Below, piece after piece: positions 1 to 10,439 of a stretch of 64,000 bases of DNA; within the stretch, counting starts at the first letter, position 1, and every line of letters begins with the position of its first letter. Where the stretch lies: the NCBI RefSeq assembly GCF_029784165.1, contig NC_073695.1:197681357-197745356 (forward strand). The letters run 5' to 3'. The stretch comes from Wyeomyia smithii (lineage: Eukaryota; Arthropoda; Insecta; Diptera; Culicidae). The notes under the pieces were generated by a model that saw only the letters and a program-made list of their open reading frames with translations, had not been told where the DNA came from and searched no databases. A program made the position numbers and the translations under genes.

Positions 1-1842
1 GGTTTCTGATGAAAAAATGTCAACAAAGAGTGAATTTTCTTCGTACAATAACCGGACAATGGTGGGGAGCCCACCCAGGAGACCTTATAAGGCTTTACCA
101 AACAACGATACTGTCTGTTATTGAGTACGGGTGTTTCTGCTTCCGCTCCGCAGCAAACACACATTTGATCAAACTGGAGCGAATACAATATCGTTGTTTG
201 CGTATCGCCTTGGGTTGCATGCAATCGACCCATACGATGAGTTTGGAGATCTTAGCTGGAGTACTACCATTGAAAAACCGCTTCTGGAGCCTGTCTTCTC
301 GTATTCTAATCAAATGTGAGGTCTTGAACCGTCCCGTGATTGAAAATTTTGAAAGGTTAATCGAACTTAATTCTCAAACCCGTTTTATGACATTGTATTT
401 CAATCACATGTCCCAAAATATTAACCCTTCTTCGAATATTCCAAATCGTGTCGACTTATCAAATACTTCTGATTCTACTGTGTTTTTCGATACATCCATG
501 ATAGAAGAAACTCGTGGAATCCCGGATCATTTACGCGTGCAGCAGATCCCTAGAATTTTTTCCAATAAATATCAAAACATCAACTGCGACAATATCTACT
601 ACACTGACGGATCACTTCTTGATGGGTCCACTGGCTTCGGTATCTTCAATAACAATTTAACCGTCTCCCATAAGCTCGATAATCCTGCTTCTGTTTACGT
701 CGCAGAATTAGCTGCAATTCAGTACACCCTAGGGATTATCGAAAAAATGCCCACGGACCATTATTTCATCTTTACGGACAGTCTCAGTTCCATTGAGGCT
801 CTCCGATCGATGAAAGATGTTAAGCACTCTCCGTATTTCCTGGGGAAAATACGGGAAAATCTGAGTGCTTTATCCGAAAAATCTATTCAGATTACCTTAG
901 CGTGGGCCCCTTCTCACTGCTCGATACCGGGCAATGAGAAAGCGGACTCTTTGGCTAAGGTTGGCGCAACAAACGGTGATATTTATGAAAGACCAATTGC
1001 CTTTAATGAATTTTTCGCATTTGTACGTCAGAATACGATCATCAGTTGGCAAAATTCTTGGACCAAGGGGGAACTGAGAAGGTGGTTACATTCCATAATC
1101 CCCAAGGTGTCGACGAACCCGTGGTTCAAGGGGTTGGATGTAGGTCGGGATTTCATTTGCGTGATGTCCCGGCTTATGTCCAATCACTATAGATTTGACG
1201 CGCATCTCCGTCGTGTTGGGCTCGGGGAAAGTGGTATCTGTGCCTGTGGTGAAGGTTATCACGACATAGAGCACGTTGTTTGATCATGCCCAGTACACCG
1301 TGACGCCAGGTCTAGATGAATAGCTTCCCTGCAGGCCGAAGGTAGGCAGCCGGCTGTTCCTGTTCGTGATGTCTTGGCGAGCCGTGACCTATCCTACATG
1401 TCCCTTATATACGTTTTCCTGAAATCCATCCACGCCCCAGTTTAGTCCTATCCCCTTCCGCCTACATCCAACCAAACCACGAGAACACGTTAAGACCCCG
1501 GATCCGGAAACAGCAATCAGACCCGCACGATACTCTCAAGACCCGATAAAAACAACCCAATATGCCAGTCCGTAATATCTTGGCCCAGCAGCGGAACAAA
1601 TTTAATATGCTGCTTACCTATGGCAATGAAAATCATCAAACAGCAAACCTGTGCTTTTAATGCAAAATATTCTAGCTTTAAGTTAGATTTAGTTTCAGCT
1701 CGTAGTCGGCAGCGAGGATAAAAAATTTGCTTTTAGTTATTAAGATACGTTAGAAAGTAAGCTACCAGATATAATTGGCGCCGTTAAACATTGAATTGTA
1801 TTTGTGCCGTGTCAAATAAACTATAGATGAGGAAAAAAAAAA
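1..1842 (+). mobile_element. I-clade LINE, 3' portion, cut by window edge
   Basis: This stretch matches, base for base with few changes, the last third of the full-length I-clade element at 55,041-60,915 and the fragment at 32,217-32,992. It contains the end of ORF2, about 400 bases of 3' UTR and a short A-rich tail ending near 1842. Homology runs to the first base, so the copy continues to the left of the window and its 5' limit and target duplication cannot be seen. Confidence 0.93.
3..1445 (+). pseudogene. I-clade ORF2 C-terminal part (RNase H), two stops
   Basis: The reading frame encodes the connection region after the reverse transcriptase, an RNase H domain, and the C-terminal cysteine-histidine motif (CACGEGYHDIEHVV). 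RNase H catalytic motifs are visible: YYTDGS, VAELAAIQ, FTDSLSS and GNEKADSLAK. Compared with the intact copy at 55,421-59,107, a TGG codon has become TGA at 1281-1283 and a TTA codon has become TGA at 1317-1319. The original stop is TAG at 1443-1445. Apart from these two stops the frame is uninterrupted, so the copy is fairly young but could not make the end of the protein. The catalytic RNase H acidic residues lie before the first stop. The 5' part, including endonuclease and reverse transcriptase, is outside the window or absent. Confidence 0.92.
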
Positions 1843-3600
1843 CTACCGTTTATCTTTGGTGCACACTGGTCGTTATTGTAAAAATGATTATTGAGAAATA
1901 GATGAACATTTCACACTAGGAGTAGTTGTGAAAATTCTCATAACTCGTATCTTCAAGCATTTATAGTTCTAAAAAGAACCAATTCCATAATCTTCAGCGT
2001 GAAATGTGTGCTATAGAGTGCTGATGATCGCACCACCACTTGTAGTATTGGATATTTCGTTGGCCGCGCATAAAATTTGCTCTCCGCTGTGCCCTCCAGT
2101 AGCTGTACCAGCAAAATATCCTGCAGCGTACGATGGTAACTGTTGCTGCCGTATGCAAAATAAAGGTATCATGCTTCGCACTGCCTGGAAGTTGACTCGT
2201 ATGCGGCTCTCGTTTCTCAATGTCGCGTACCTCTAACAGCTATACTCCTCTCGCTATTGTGTGACAAACTAGACTGAAGCTGAATTTTCTACTCGCAGTC
2301 TTTTGTATCGAGTTCAGCGTAGATTTTTGCCATTAGGGCGTGGCCACACACCTCGGAGAAAAAGGAACAAACCAACGATCGTCCATGTTATTGTTATCTG
2401 TGCTCCGGAAGCAAGCCAATAACGAGGGAAATATATGGGAAAGCTTGACCTTGGAACTTTTCACCTTTTTCCACCATTAAGCAGTAAAGCAACAATGTTG
2501 AACATTATATCAAAAAATTGTTACACATTTTATCTATCCACCGACAGATAAATGACTAAGATGCATTAAGTCGTTCGCTCACTATAATCGTTTGAAATCT
2601 GACGCATCATTTGCCAGTTTCATTTTCAATTTCACAAAGTGTAATCTAGTATAGAAAACAAAGATGTAGTCCTACGTCGTAACAAACTATTTTAATTTAA
2701 AGTTATTTGGAAGTGGTGTTATTTTAAATTCTATTGAATAACTTTTAAAATAAATTTTGTCTAAAAATTTTTTTGTCTAAATAACTGAAGTTTGAGTACC
2801 CAATCCAGTAAAATCCAAAACTTACCTTGTGCTTGAGTTTCTTTGAATTATTCAAATAAAATGTAGATATGTTTTATAAATATATTTCACATTATCCGAG
2901 GAAAATAGAAAATTAAAGAAATATTGCTACTAGACGCTAGAGCTTATGCATTTCGTACTAAAAAAATCTGGGACATCTTGAGCAATTTATAGCTACTGAG
3001 AATTTTGAGTCTTTCCATCCAGCAGCTCCTTTAACAGAGTTGAAAAATAGGATGATAGCAATAACGAACATTATTTGTTACACATTTTGTGTCCGGCGTT
3101 TATTGTTATGTCATTAATTTGTCAACATCTGAATTTAAAAAAATCTCGAAAATTAATGCTTAACAAGGATTTTTTGCTTGGAACAAACGCTAGAATAACA
3201 TACTATCAAGATTTTATTATTCTTGGGAATGGTTAGTATTCAAAAGGAATGTTGATCTTTGCAGAACATTTTATCCATTTCGCGCTACTCCATCCTATTA
3301 AAATAATGAATTAAATAAATAATTAGTACTTTTGAAATAAAATATTCACTTGAATACATACGTGCTTTCCAATAAAATGTGGAGGTATTAGGTGTGCAAA
3401 TTTACCTCCGCCGTTTTTCAGTAGATGTCTCTACGAAAAAATGCTGATCGATATGAATCGATCAGAATCGATACACAACATTATTTGTGGAATCTGTCAA
3501 CATTATTGTATCAAAACATTTGTTGATAGCTGTTTGTATCATAAAGAATCATCGAAAATAAGATTCAAAATGACAGCTAAACGTGATTCGATTTGAACAG
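1843..3600. other. Unassigned AT-rich DNA
   Basis: I recognise no gene or repeat here. Two overlapping short ORFs near 2006-2236 on opposite strands have no recognisable motif. The stretch may be old repeat remains or plain intergenic DNA. Confidence 0.5.
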
Positions 3601-3780
3601 AAACGAAAACAACAAACTCATCTTTTTCGGGACAAAAACTGCCGCCTAGAAGACCAGGAGGGTGAAGAAATGGAGCAGCTTCTCTGGAAACACGTTAATT
3701 TTATAAGAAACTGAATGCATTCCGTGCATCCCATGAGGTGTTCGACAGGTGGAAGCAACACTATAACGAATACCTGAACA

Positions 3781-3949
3781 GGGGCCATCCACATATCACG
3801 TGGACAGATTTTTAACGATTTTGACCCCCCCCCCCCCTTTCCCCCTTCGTGGACAATTGTCCATATATATTCTAAAAAAATTGTATGGACCGTGGACATT
3901 AGCCAACCCCGCCCCCCCAAAGCTGTCCACGTTGTAAGTGGATGTCCCC
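3781..3949. mobile_element. Inverted-repeat MITE, copy 1 (GGGGCCATCCACAT ends)
   Basis: The ends are imperfect inverted repeats of about 27 bases: GGGGCCATCCACATATCACG at the left against the complement of the right end at 3923-3949. A C-run follows at 3825-3840, and the element is flanked by ACA on both sides (3778-3780 and 3950-3952), a plausible 3-bp target duplication. It interrupts the RTE-like linker just after the WKQHYN block. A related, partly truncated copy lies at 48,425-48,532. No coding capacity. Confidence 0.75.
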
Positions 3950-4307
3950 ACAGCGCGGATCAAGACGGCAGGAGGAACGACTTCGTCAGTACAGCTGATC
4001 AGAGCGACATACCACCCCCCACGATTAGTTGAGCTGATAGTCAAGATCTGGGATATAGAACCGTTACCATAGAAGTTGGAAGTTGAAGGGTATGAGAAGG
4101 TCTGTAGAAAGTTATCAACCAGGTTTTGCGGAAAGGCGATCGACAACGGACCAAATCTTCCCGCTGCTGCAAAGCCTCCAAAAGTGTCGTGAATATCAAC
4201 TCACTTTCATCAATTCCCTTTCATCAATTTTAAAGTCGCATACGATACTATACCTGCGATGGAAAAAATCACCTCTAGTGATTTTTAATACATATAATGC
4301 AAGCCTA

Positions 4308-4320
4308 AGATGCGTTGACC
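4308..4320. repeat. Target-site duplication of Juan-like LINE (left)
   Basis: AGATGCGTTGACC here is repeated exactly at 7964-7976. The two copies bracket the LINE, and the T-run starting at 4321 is the poly(A) tail of the minus-strand element. Confidence 0.92.
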
Positions 4321-4556
4321 TTTTTTTTTTTTTTTTAGGGGGGATTTGTTAGTAGCTTAAGTATTTATGATAAATATTAGTAAATAATGAGTATGTGTGT
4401 CCAATCACAAATGGTGACTTCTCAACACTGTTGGAAATTTGTAATTTTAATTGTTAGGATTTGTTTGCTTTCGCAATTAGGACTTATCATTCGTAGGGAT
4501 TTAAACCTACTTGTCAGAAAAGGGGAAGTAAACTTACAACTAACTTAATTGCTAAC

Positions 4557-7217
4557 TTATTGGCTATAAAGAGAGCTTATCGTAGCAATTGAGGATTGCA
4601 ACGATTTTTGTCGAAAATTGTTAATAATTTTATTTGACATAGCTTCTAATGGTTCAACACCAGTAAGTCTATGTAATTCGAGTGTACCAAACCAAGAAGG
4701 ACGCTTCAAGATCATTTTCAGAATTTTATTCTGAATCCTTTGAAGCGTTTTCTTCCTTGTTGAACAGCAACTTGACCAGATCGGTACAGCATAAAGCATT
4801 GCTGGTCTAAAAATTTGTTTGTAAATCAAAAGTTTGTTCTTTAAACAAAGTTTAGAATTCCTGTTAATGAGAGGATATAAACATCTCGTATATTTGATGC
4901 ACTTGGCTTGTATACTCTCAATGTGCTCTTTGAAAATAAGTTTTTTATCATAAATTAGTCCCAAGTACTTAACCTTGTCGGACCAACTTAAAATAACCCC
5001 ATTCATCTTGACTACGTGATTATTGTTTGGCTTGAGGAAAGAAGCCCTAGGCTTATGCGGAAAAATTATCATTTGAGTTTTAGAAGCATTGGGAGAGATT
5101 TTCCACTTTTGCAAGTAGGAAGAAAAAATATCTAAACTTTTCTGCAATCGACTGCATATGACACGAAGACTTTTTCCTTTTACGGAAATGCTTGTGTCAT
5201 CGCAGAACAATGACTTTGTGCATCCTGGAGGCAAATCAGGAAGATCTGAAGTGAATATGTTGTACAGGACTGGACCCAAGACTGAACCTTGAGGTACACC
5301 TGCTCTGACAGGAAATCTATCAGATTTTGAATTCTGATAAACAACCTGCAGAGTTCGATCAGTAAGATAATTTTTCAAAATTTTGATTAGGAAAATTGGA
5401 AAATTAAAAGTTTGCAATTTCGCAATCAAACCTTTATGCCAAACACTGTCGAATGCTTTTTCTATGTCTAAAAGAGCAGCTCCAGTGGAATAACCTTCAG
5501 ATTTGTTAGCTCGTATCATATTAGTAACTCTGAGCAATTGATGAGTTGTGGAATGCCCATGGCGAAATCCAAACTGTTCATTTGCAAAAATTGAATTTTC
5601 GTTGATGTGTGACATCATTCTGTTAAGAATAATTCTCTCAAACAGTTTACTTATTGAAGAAAGCAAACTGATTGGTCGATAACTTGAAACTTCAGCTGGG
5701 TTCTTATCCGGTTTTAAAATGGGAGTGATTTTGGCATTTTTCCATAATTTGGGAAAATAAGCAATTTTGAAGCAACAATTGAAATTTTTTACTAAAAATT
5801 CCATTGTGCTCTCAGGGAGATGTTTGATTAGTATATTAAAGATTCCATCGTCACCAGGTGCTTTCATATTTTTGAAATTTTTAATAATTGATTTAATCTC
5901 ATTCAAGTTAGTTTCAATTATTTCTGCAGGTAAAAAATTCTGGGAAGAAATTAAATCAAATTGACGTGTGACTTCATTTTCACTTGGGCTCACAAAATTC
6001 AAATTTGAGTTATGAACACTCTCAAACTGCTGAGCAAGTCTTTGAGCCTTTTGTTCATTGGATACAAGAAAACGTTCACCATCTTTTAAAACTGGAATAG
6101 GCTTTGAAGGTTTCTTAAGAATCTTCGACAGCTTCCAAAATGGTTTTGAATATGGTTTCAATTTTTCAACTTTAGTCTCAAAATTTTGATTTCTCAGAAG
6201 AGTAAATCTATGTTTAATCTCTTTCTGTAAATCTTTATAAAAAGTTTTAAAAACAGGGTCACGAGAACGTTGATATTGACGTCTGCGGACATTTTTCAAA
6301 CGAAATAGAAGTTGAAGATTTTCGTCAATTATTGGTGAATCAAATTTCACTTGAGCCTTTGGAACAGAATAATTCCTGGCATCAACAATTGCACATTTTA
6401 ATGCGTCCAAAGCGGAATCAATATTCACTTCGTTTTGCAAATCAAGCTCATTATTGAAATTTCTCTCAATATGAGTTTTGTATCTTTCCCAATTAGCCTT
6501 GTTATAATTAAAAACAGAGCTCATAGGGTTTAAAACTGATTCATGTGATAAAGAAAAAGTTATTGGAAGATGATCAGAATCAAAGTCAGCATGTGTGATC
6601 AAATCACTACATACATGACTTTGATCTGTAAGCACCAAATCAATTGTTGAAGGGTTTCTTACAGAAGAAAAGCATGTAGGACTATTCGGAGACAAAATAG
6701 AATAGTATCCTGAAGAACAATCGTTGAATAAAATTTTGCCATTGGAATTACTTTGAGAATTATTCCATGAACGATGTTTAGCGTTAAAATCGCCGATTAT
6801 GAAAAATTTCGAACGATTTCTGGTGAGTTTTTGTAAATCACCTTTAAAATAATTTTTGAGCTCGCGTGTGCATTGAAATGGTAAATATGCTGCGGCAATA
6901 AATAAAATCCCAAGTTCAATTTGAACTTCAATTCCCAAAGTTTCAATAACTTTCGTCTCAAGATGGGGAAGAGCACGATGTTTGATTCGGCGATGAATAA
7001 CAATTGCAACTCCACCGCCGGAACCCTGAATCCTATCATATCTATGAACCACGTAATTGGGATCATATTTTAATTTTATGTTAGGTTTCAAAAATGTTTC
7101 AGTAATAATTGCAATATGCACATTATTTACTGTTAAAAAGTTAAAAAGCTCATTCTCATTGGCCTTCAATGAGCGAGCATTCCAATTTAATATTTTAATT
7201 GTTTTATTTAAAATCAT
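4557..7217 (-). CDS. Jockey/Juan-like ORF2: endonuclease and reverse transcriptase
   Basis: This 886-residue ORF2 is intact. It would nick target DNA and copy the element RNA from the nick. The apurinic-type endonuclease covers about residues 5-225: ILNWNARSL at 9-17, the acidic ITET near 38-41, IGDFNAKH at 141-148 and DSDHLPI at 213-219. The reverse transcriptase covers about 440-720: KAPGDDGI at 452-459, LLDIEKAFDSV at 582-592, AGVPQGSVLGP at 639-649 and the catalytic FCDD at 671-674. There is no RNase H domain, as expected for the Jockey clade. FCDD replaces the common FADD or YADD but keeps both aspartates, and the fragment at 28,757-29,209 has it too, so it is a family trait. The ATG at 7215-7217 overlaps the ORF1 stop by 14 bases. 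Without its 5' end the copy is probably not transcribed from its own promoter. Confidence 0.93.
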   Translation of the reverse strand: MILNKTIKILNWNARSLKANENELFNFLTVNNVHIAIITETFLKPNIKLKYDPNYVVHRYDRIQGSGGGVAIVIHRRIKHRALPHLETKVIETLGIEVQIELGILFIAAAYLPFQCTRELKNYFKGDLQKLTRNRSKFFIIGDFNAKHRSWNNSQSNSNGKILFNDCSSGYYSILSPNSPTCFSSVRNPSTIDLVLTDQSHVCSDLITHADFDSDHLPITFSLSHESVLNPMSSVFNYNKANWERYKTHIERNFNNELDLQNEVNIDSALDALKCAIVDARNYSVPKAQVKFDSPIIDENLQLLFRLKNVRRRQYQRSRDPVFKTFYKDLQKEIKHRFTLLRNQNFETKVEKLKPYSKPFWKLSKILKKPSKPIPVLKDGERFLVSNEQKAQRLAQQFESVHNSNLNFVSPSENEVTRQFDLISSQNFLPAEIIETNLNEIKSIIKNFKNMKAPGDDGIFNILIKHLPESTMEFLVKNFNCCFKIAYFPKLWKNAKITPILKPDKNPAEVSSYRPISLLSSISKLFERIILNRMMSHINENSIFANEQFGFRHGHSTTHQLLRVTNMIRANKSEGYSTGAALLDIEKAFDSVWHKGLIAKLQTFNFPIFLIKILKNYLTDRTLQVVYQNSKSDRFPVRAGVPQGSVLGPVLYNIFTSDLPDLPPGCTKSLFCDDTSISVKGKSLRVICSRLQKSLDIFSSYLQKWKISPNASKTQMIIFPHKPRASFLKPNNNHVVKMNGVILSWSDKVKYLGLIYDKKLIFKEHIESIQAKCIKYTRCLYPLINRNSKLCLKNKLLIYKQIFRPAMLYAVPIWSSCCSTRKKTLQRIQNKILKMILKRPSWFGTLELHRLTGVEPLEAMSNKIINNFRQKSLQSSIATISSLYSQ

Positions 7218-7963
7218 TGCTAAATTTTAAATTAGAAACAATTTTAATAGTAAAATTTGTGCCTATTTGAATGGCTTCAAACATTGATTTTGCCTGCAAC
7301 ATGGCGTTCATAAGATCGAACATTGCCTGTTGCAAAAAAGAAAGTTTACCTGCCGTAATAGGCCCCAGGCAGTTGACATTAGAAAAAATATTTTCGGCAG
7401 CAATATTAGCTGGAGTGATAGGTGTACAATTATTTTCTAGCCTGTTTTGCTTACCCATATTAACGGTTATTTTCGAACTACCAACACTAGGCGGTATAAT
7501 GTTCGAACTACCTGTAACCTGTGCATAAGTTAAACGGGTATGCAAAGGAGTAGGTAAACTATACGTCACTGGTACGCTTGGAGAATTTTGTTTTGAAGTT
7601 GGTTTTAATTGAGAAATTGAATTTTGTTTACCTTGCCTTGCCTTAACAATTGCTAAACGGACTGGGCATTGATAAAAATTTGACATATGGTTGCCGTTAC
7701 AATTCGCACAGCGAAAAATTTTACTCTCTTTCACAGGACATGTGTCCTTTTTGTGAGAAGAGTCTCCACAATTAAGACATTTTTGGTCCATGTTACAGAA
7801 TTTGGAACCATGGCCATAACGTTGGCAAGTACGGCATTGGGTGATATGCTTTTCACCTCCGCCATACTTCCTATAAATTTCCCACTTTACACGCACATTA
7901 TACAAAGCATGTGCTTTTTCAAAAAATTTTAAGTTGTTAACCTCATTGCGGTTCAAATGAATT
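7204..7963 (-). pseudogene. Juan-like ORF1, N-terminally truncated nucleic-acid-binding protein
   Basis: About 250 residues remain of the ORF1 protein, which binds element RNA. Near residues 35-85 there are three cysteine-rich knuckles in a row: CRTCQRYGHGSKFC, CLNCGDSSHKKDTC and CANCNGNHMSNFYQC. Just before them, FFEKAHALYNVRVKWEIYRK resembles the conserved block preceding the knuckles in Jockey ORF1 proteins. The frame is open into the 5' junction at 7963 and has no ATG at its beginning, only a TTG, so I treat it as a truncated gene and not a complete protein. The C-terminal third is low in recognisable motifs. The stop TAA at 7204-7206 lies inside the start of ORF2. Confidence 0.88.
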
Positions 7964-7977
7964 AGATGCGTTGACCT

Positions 7978-8775
7978 CGTTGTCAGTATGCGAAGCGTAT
8001 AGAGATATGGAAAATTATGGACGAAAATGGTTTCCCTGCAGAACTAACAAGCCTAATTAGGGCCACGATGAATGGTGTACAGTGGGTTCGACAGGGCGAC
8101 CGTCTTTACTGTCTGCCTGCCTGTTCAACATGGTGCTTGAAGGTTTTATGAAACATGTGGCCAAGGCAAGGCACGATCTTCGATAAATCCAGCCAGTTCG
8201 TCTGTTTCGCTGACGACTTAGACCTTGCCGGACGTTACTGAACAGGACTCGAAGCTTAAACTTGAAGTAGAAAAGATTGGATTGAAGGTGAATACGTCGA
8301 AGATCAAATGTCTACTAGCAGAGGGAACCGAGCGCGATAGGGCTCGCATATGCAGTATTGTAGTAAGCAACGGAAATGAGTTCGAGGCGGTTAACGTATA
8401 TGTGGACCTCGGGTGATTGGTATTGTCAGACCAACTGCAGCAGAAAAATCCGTATCGTATCATAGCTGTAAGTCGTGCCAACTGCGTACTCCACAAGATA
8501 TTGTGGTTTGGTAAACTCCGCCCTCGTACCAAGTGCAGCATGTTCAAAACGATTGAAAGACCGGTAGTTCGCTACGGGCACAAAACATGGTCTTGAGGAG
8601 GAATTGCAAACAGTGGCCATTTTCTAACGACGTGTACTTGGGATCATTTTCGGCGGAGAACGTGAACAAGACATATGGAGGCGAAGGATGGATCAAGAGG
8701 ATCTTGGAAGTGTGGATCACCCAAGAATTGGGAGATAATCTCCTATGGACCGAGTTTGTTGGCATAACATTGTGA
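7978..8775 (+). pseudogene. Decayed RTE-like LINE reverse transcriptase, second half
   Basis: This continues the reading broken off at 4320. Successive frames give LWKIMDENGFPAELTSLI, RATMNGVQ, VRQGDRL, a palm block QFVCFADDLDLAG near 8200-8230, then KIGLKVNTSKIKCLLAEGTE near 8272-8331. The FADD box and the following LxVNxSKTK block are standard reverse-transcriptase motifs, and their order agrees with the first half at 3620-4320. Stops and frameshifts are frequent, so this is an old dead copy. Removing the Juan-like LINE and one target duplication would bring the halves together. Confidence 0.75.
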
Positions 8776-8829
8776 CGAAGGTGACGAAGGTTGTTTTATC
8801 AGAAAAGTAAGTAAAAGTAAGATTGGAAA

Positions 8830-10320
8830 TGACCGTTTTCCAGCAGTTTTCAGCAGGCTTCGTCCGAAGGCTGACCAATTGGTTGCCACGCTATAGCGGA
8901 TAAGTGACACCATCATGTGTAGGACTTGTCAGCCTAGATATGAAAAGCACAGACGTGCAGTGCATGCGTCCATGCAAGATGCGCGCAAACCGAGGTACTT
9001 AGGATAGAGTGCCGTATAGCTTTCGGGTCTGCAAGATCGGTACAAGCAAGGCAAGCAGAAGGGGTTGATTTGATAGGCTCGCCAATAAGAATCCGTGGAA
9101 TAAAGCCTACAGGATCGTAATGGCCACTACCAAATGAGTGTTGGCTCCTGCAAAGTAATTACCAGCGATGCTGGAGCATATCATCGAAGGACTTTCCACA
9201 CCACAAGCCAAGTCCTTGGCCCCGGATACCCAATCTAATTTCTAATATTTCAATCCGTGAGAGACAGTCGTTTCGAGGTTGAGAAGGAGGCAAGGGTAAC
9301 ATATCGTGATACTAGCTTCATAACTGAATGGAATCTGGAACCAGGCAATCGAGATGACCCCGGGCTGTTCCGCAAGGATTTATGCTGGGTCCGGTGTTGT
9401 GGAATATCACGTACGACGGAGTTCTAAAGCTAAAGTTCTCAGTAGGGTTTTTATTCTGTGTGAACTCACCACTGCGATTTGACATTTGATCTATTGTGAT
9501 ATTGCTATTATCATTTATATCCGTGCTTCTGTGTGAGTTTTACCTTCCGTTTTAAGCTTACTTCTCTACTATAACGAGCCTTTTTAAATTTTTTTATAAC
9601 CTAAATACAGTTCCCTGAAGAACCCTTTAATACGTTACTCAGACCAGCTTTAGGGGGGCCTAACTTTTTTTAGGGACTGAGTCCACAGGAGTATTGTAGA
9701 ATTAAGGAAAAGTGTGCGATTATGAGCCTTATAATGAACCCATGTTGAAATCCATTGACAACCAAATTGCTTGATTTGCCTGAAAGATTCGAACGAGCAT
9801 CCGTCTATGCGGACTGTGCAACTTAGCGGTCTACGGCAAGAAATCAAGTTGATGGCCGCGCATTGCATACGCAAGATCAAGGACTGGCTGCACACACTGG
9901 AACCATAAGACCGTAAGACGTATGGCAACTGAGTTCTGCGAAGAGTATATGGATGCACTGACTTTTCTCGATGGTACCATGGGGAAGTGAAGTTCCACCT
10001 GACGCAGATCCTTTCAGGCCATGGATGCTTCAAACAGTATCTACACGGGTTCGGCCACGCGGGGTCCCCCATGTGTCCCGAATGCGTGGATGTGGAGGAA
10101 ACCGCTGAATATTTCTGCTTTGTATACCCTCGTTTTGCTCGTGCGAGGAGCGACATGATAGTAGTGAGCGGGTCAAACACTACTCCGGAACATTTGGTTC
10201 AGAAGATGTGCTCACACCCGGACATCTGTAGTGCGGTCTGTGCCGCCATCTCTCAGATTGTCCTGGAGCTACGATATGTGTGGCGGGTCAATCACCAACA
10301 CGTCACTGGTAGCTAACTGC
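8830..10320 (+). pseudogene. Decayed R1-like LINE (reverse transcriptase and C-terminus)
   Basis: Near 9085-9140 one frame reads NPWNKAYRIVMATTK, matching the NPWGxAYRxVM block before the R1-clade reverse transcriptase. Near 9370-9435 another reads VPQGFMLGPVLWNITYDGVL, the R1-type VPQGSxLGPxLWNxxYDGVL palm block. An open frame at 9987-10,316 gives LTQILSGHGCFKQYLHGFGH, then CPECVDVEETAEYFCFVYPR, which is the conserved C-terminal zinc-binding region of R1-clade ORF2. About 9437-9745 does not fit the family and may be an insertion. The FADD box is not visible, so the palm is deleted or unreadable. The R1 assignment is by motif recall. Confidence 0.72.
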
Positions 10321-10439
10321 CAGTCTCCAGGTGGTCAGCTATGAGTTATAAGAGTAAAGACGTTATATGAAGCACTTCCCGACGTAATACTTAACCGTCG
10401 CTCGGGAACGATAATGGCTGGAGACTGGTGGGGTTTTAG

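Larger units (their letters stand above)
3620..4320 (+). pseudogene. Decayed RTE-like LINE reverse transcriptase, first half
   Basis: Three-frame reading shows broken blocks of an endonuclease-reverse transcriptase polyprotein. Near 3690-3780 a linker reads KLNAFRASHEVFDRWKQHYN, and near 4090-4200 there is ESYQPGFAERRSTTDQIF followed by LLQSLQKCREYQ. Another frame then gives FINFKVAYDTIP. These match the order expected in the fingers and palm of RTE-type LINE reverse transcriptases (a QxGFrxgrSTTDQIF block, then FIDFKAAYDTI). Frameshifts and a 169-bp insertion at 3781-3949 break it, and the Juan-like LINE at 4321-7963 splits it from its second half at 7978-8775. The RTE assignment is from recalled motifs, so a related clade is possible. 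Confidence 0.7.
4321..7963 (-). mobile_element. Juan-like Jockey-clade LINE, 5'-truncated
   Basis: A minus-strand non-LTR retrotransposon of 3.64 kb. From its 3' end it has a poly(A) tail (T-run at 4321-4336), a 3' UTR of about 220 bases, ORF2 (4557-7217) and the C-terminal part of ORF1 (7204-7963). A 13-bp perfect target duplication brackets it. The 5' end stops inside ORF1, the usual outcome of incomplete target-primed reverse transcription, so promoter and 5' UTR are missing. It landed in a decayed RTE-like LINE, in a stretch of about 75 bases that also occurs at 51,063-51,140. Fragments of the same family lie at 28,505-29,272 and 34,480-34,995. Confidence 0.93.

Noticed and set aside
95..1274. 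Short ORFs on the opposite strand and in other frames of the LINE copies
   Set aside because: They repeat in all copies only because the LINE sequence repeats, and they have no domains.
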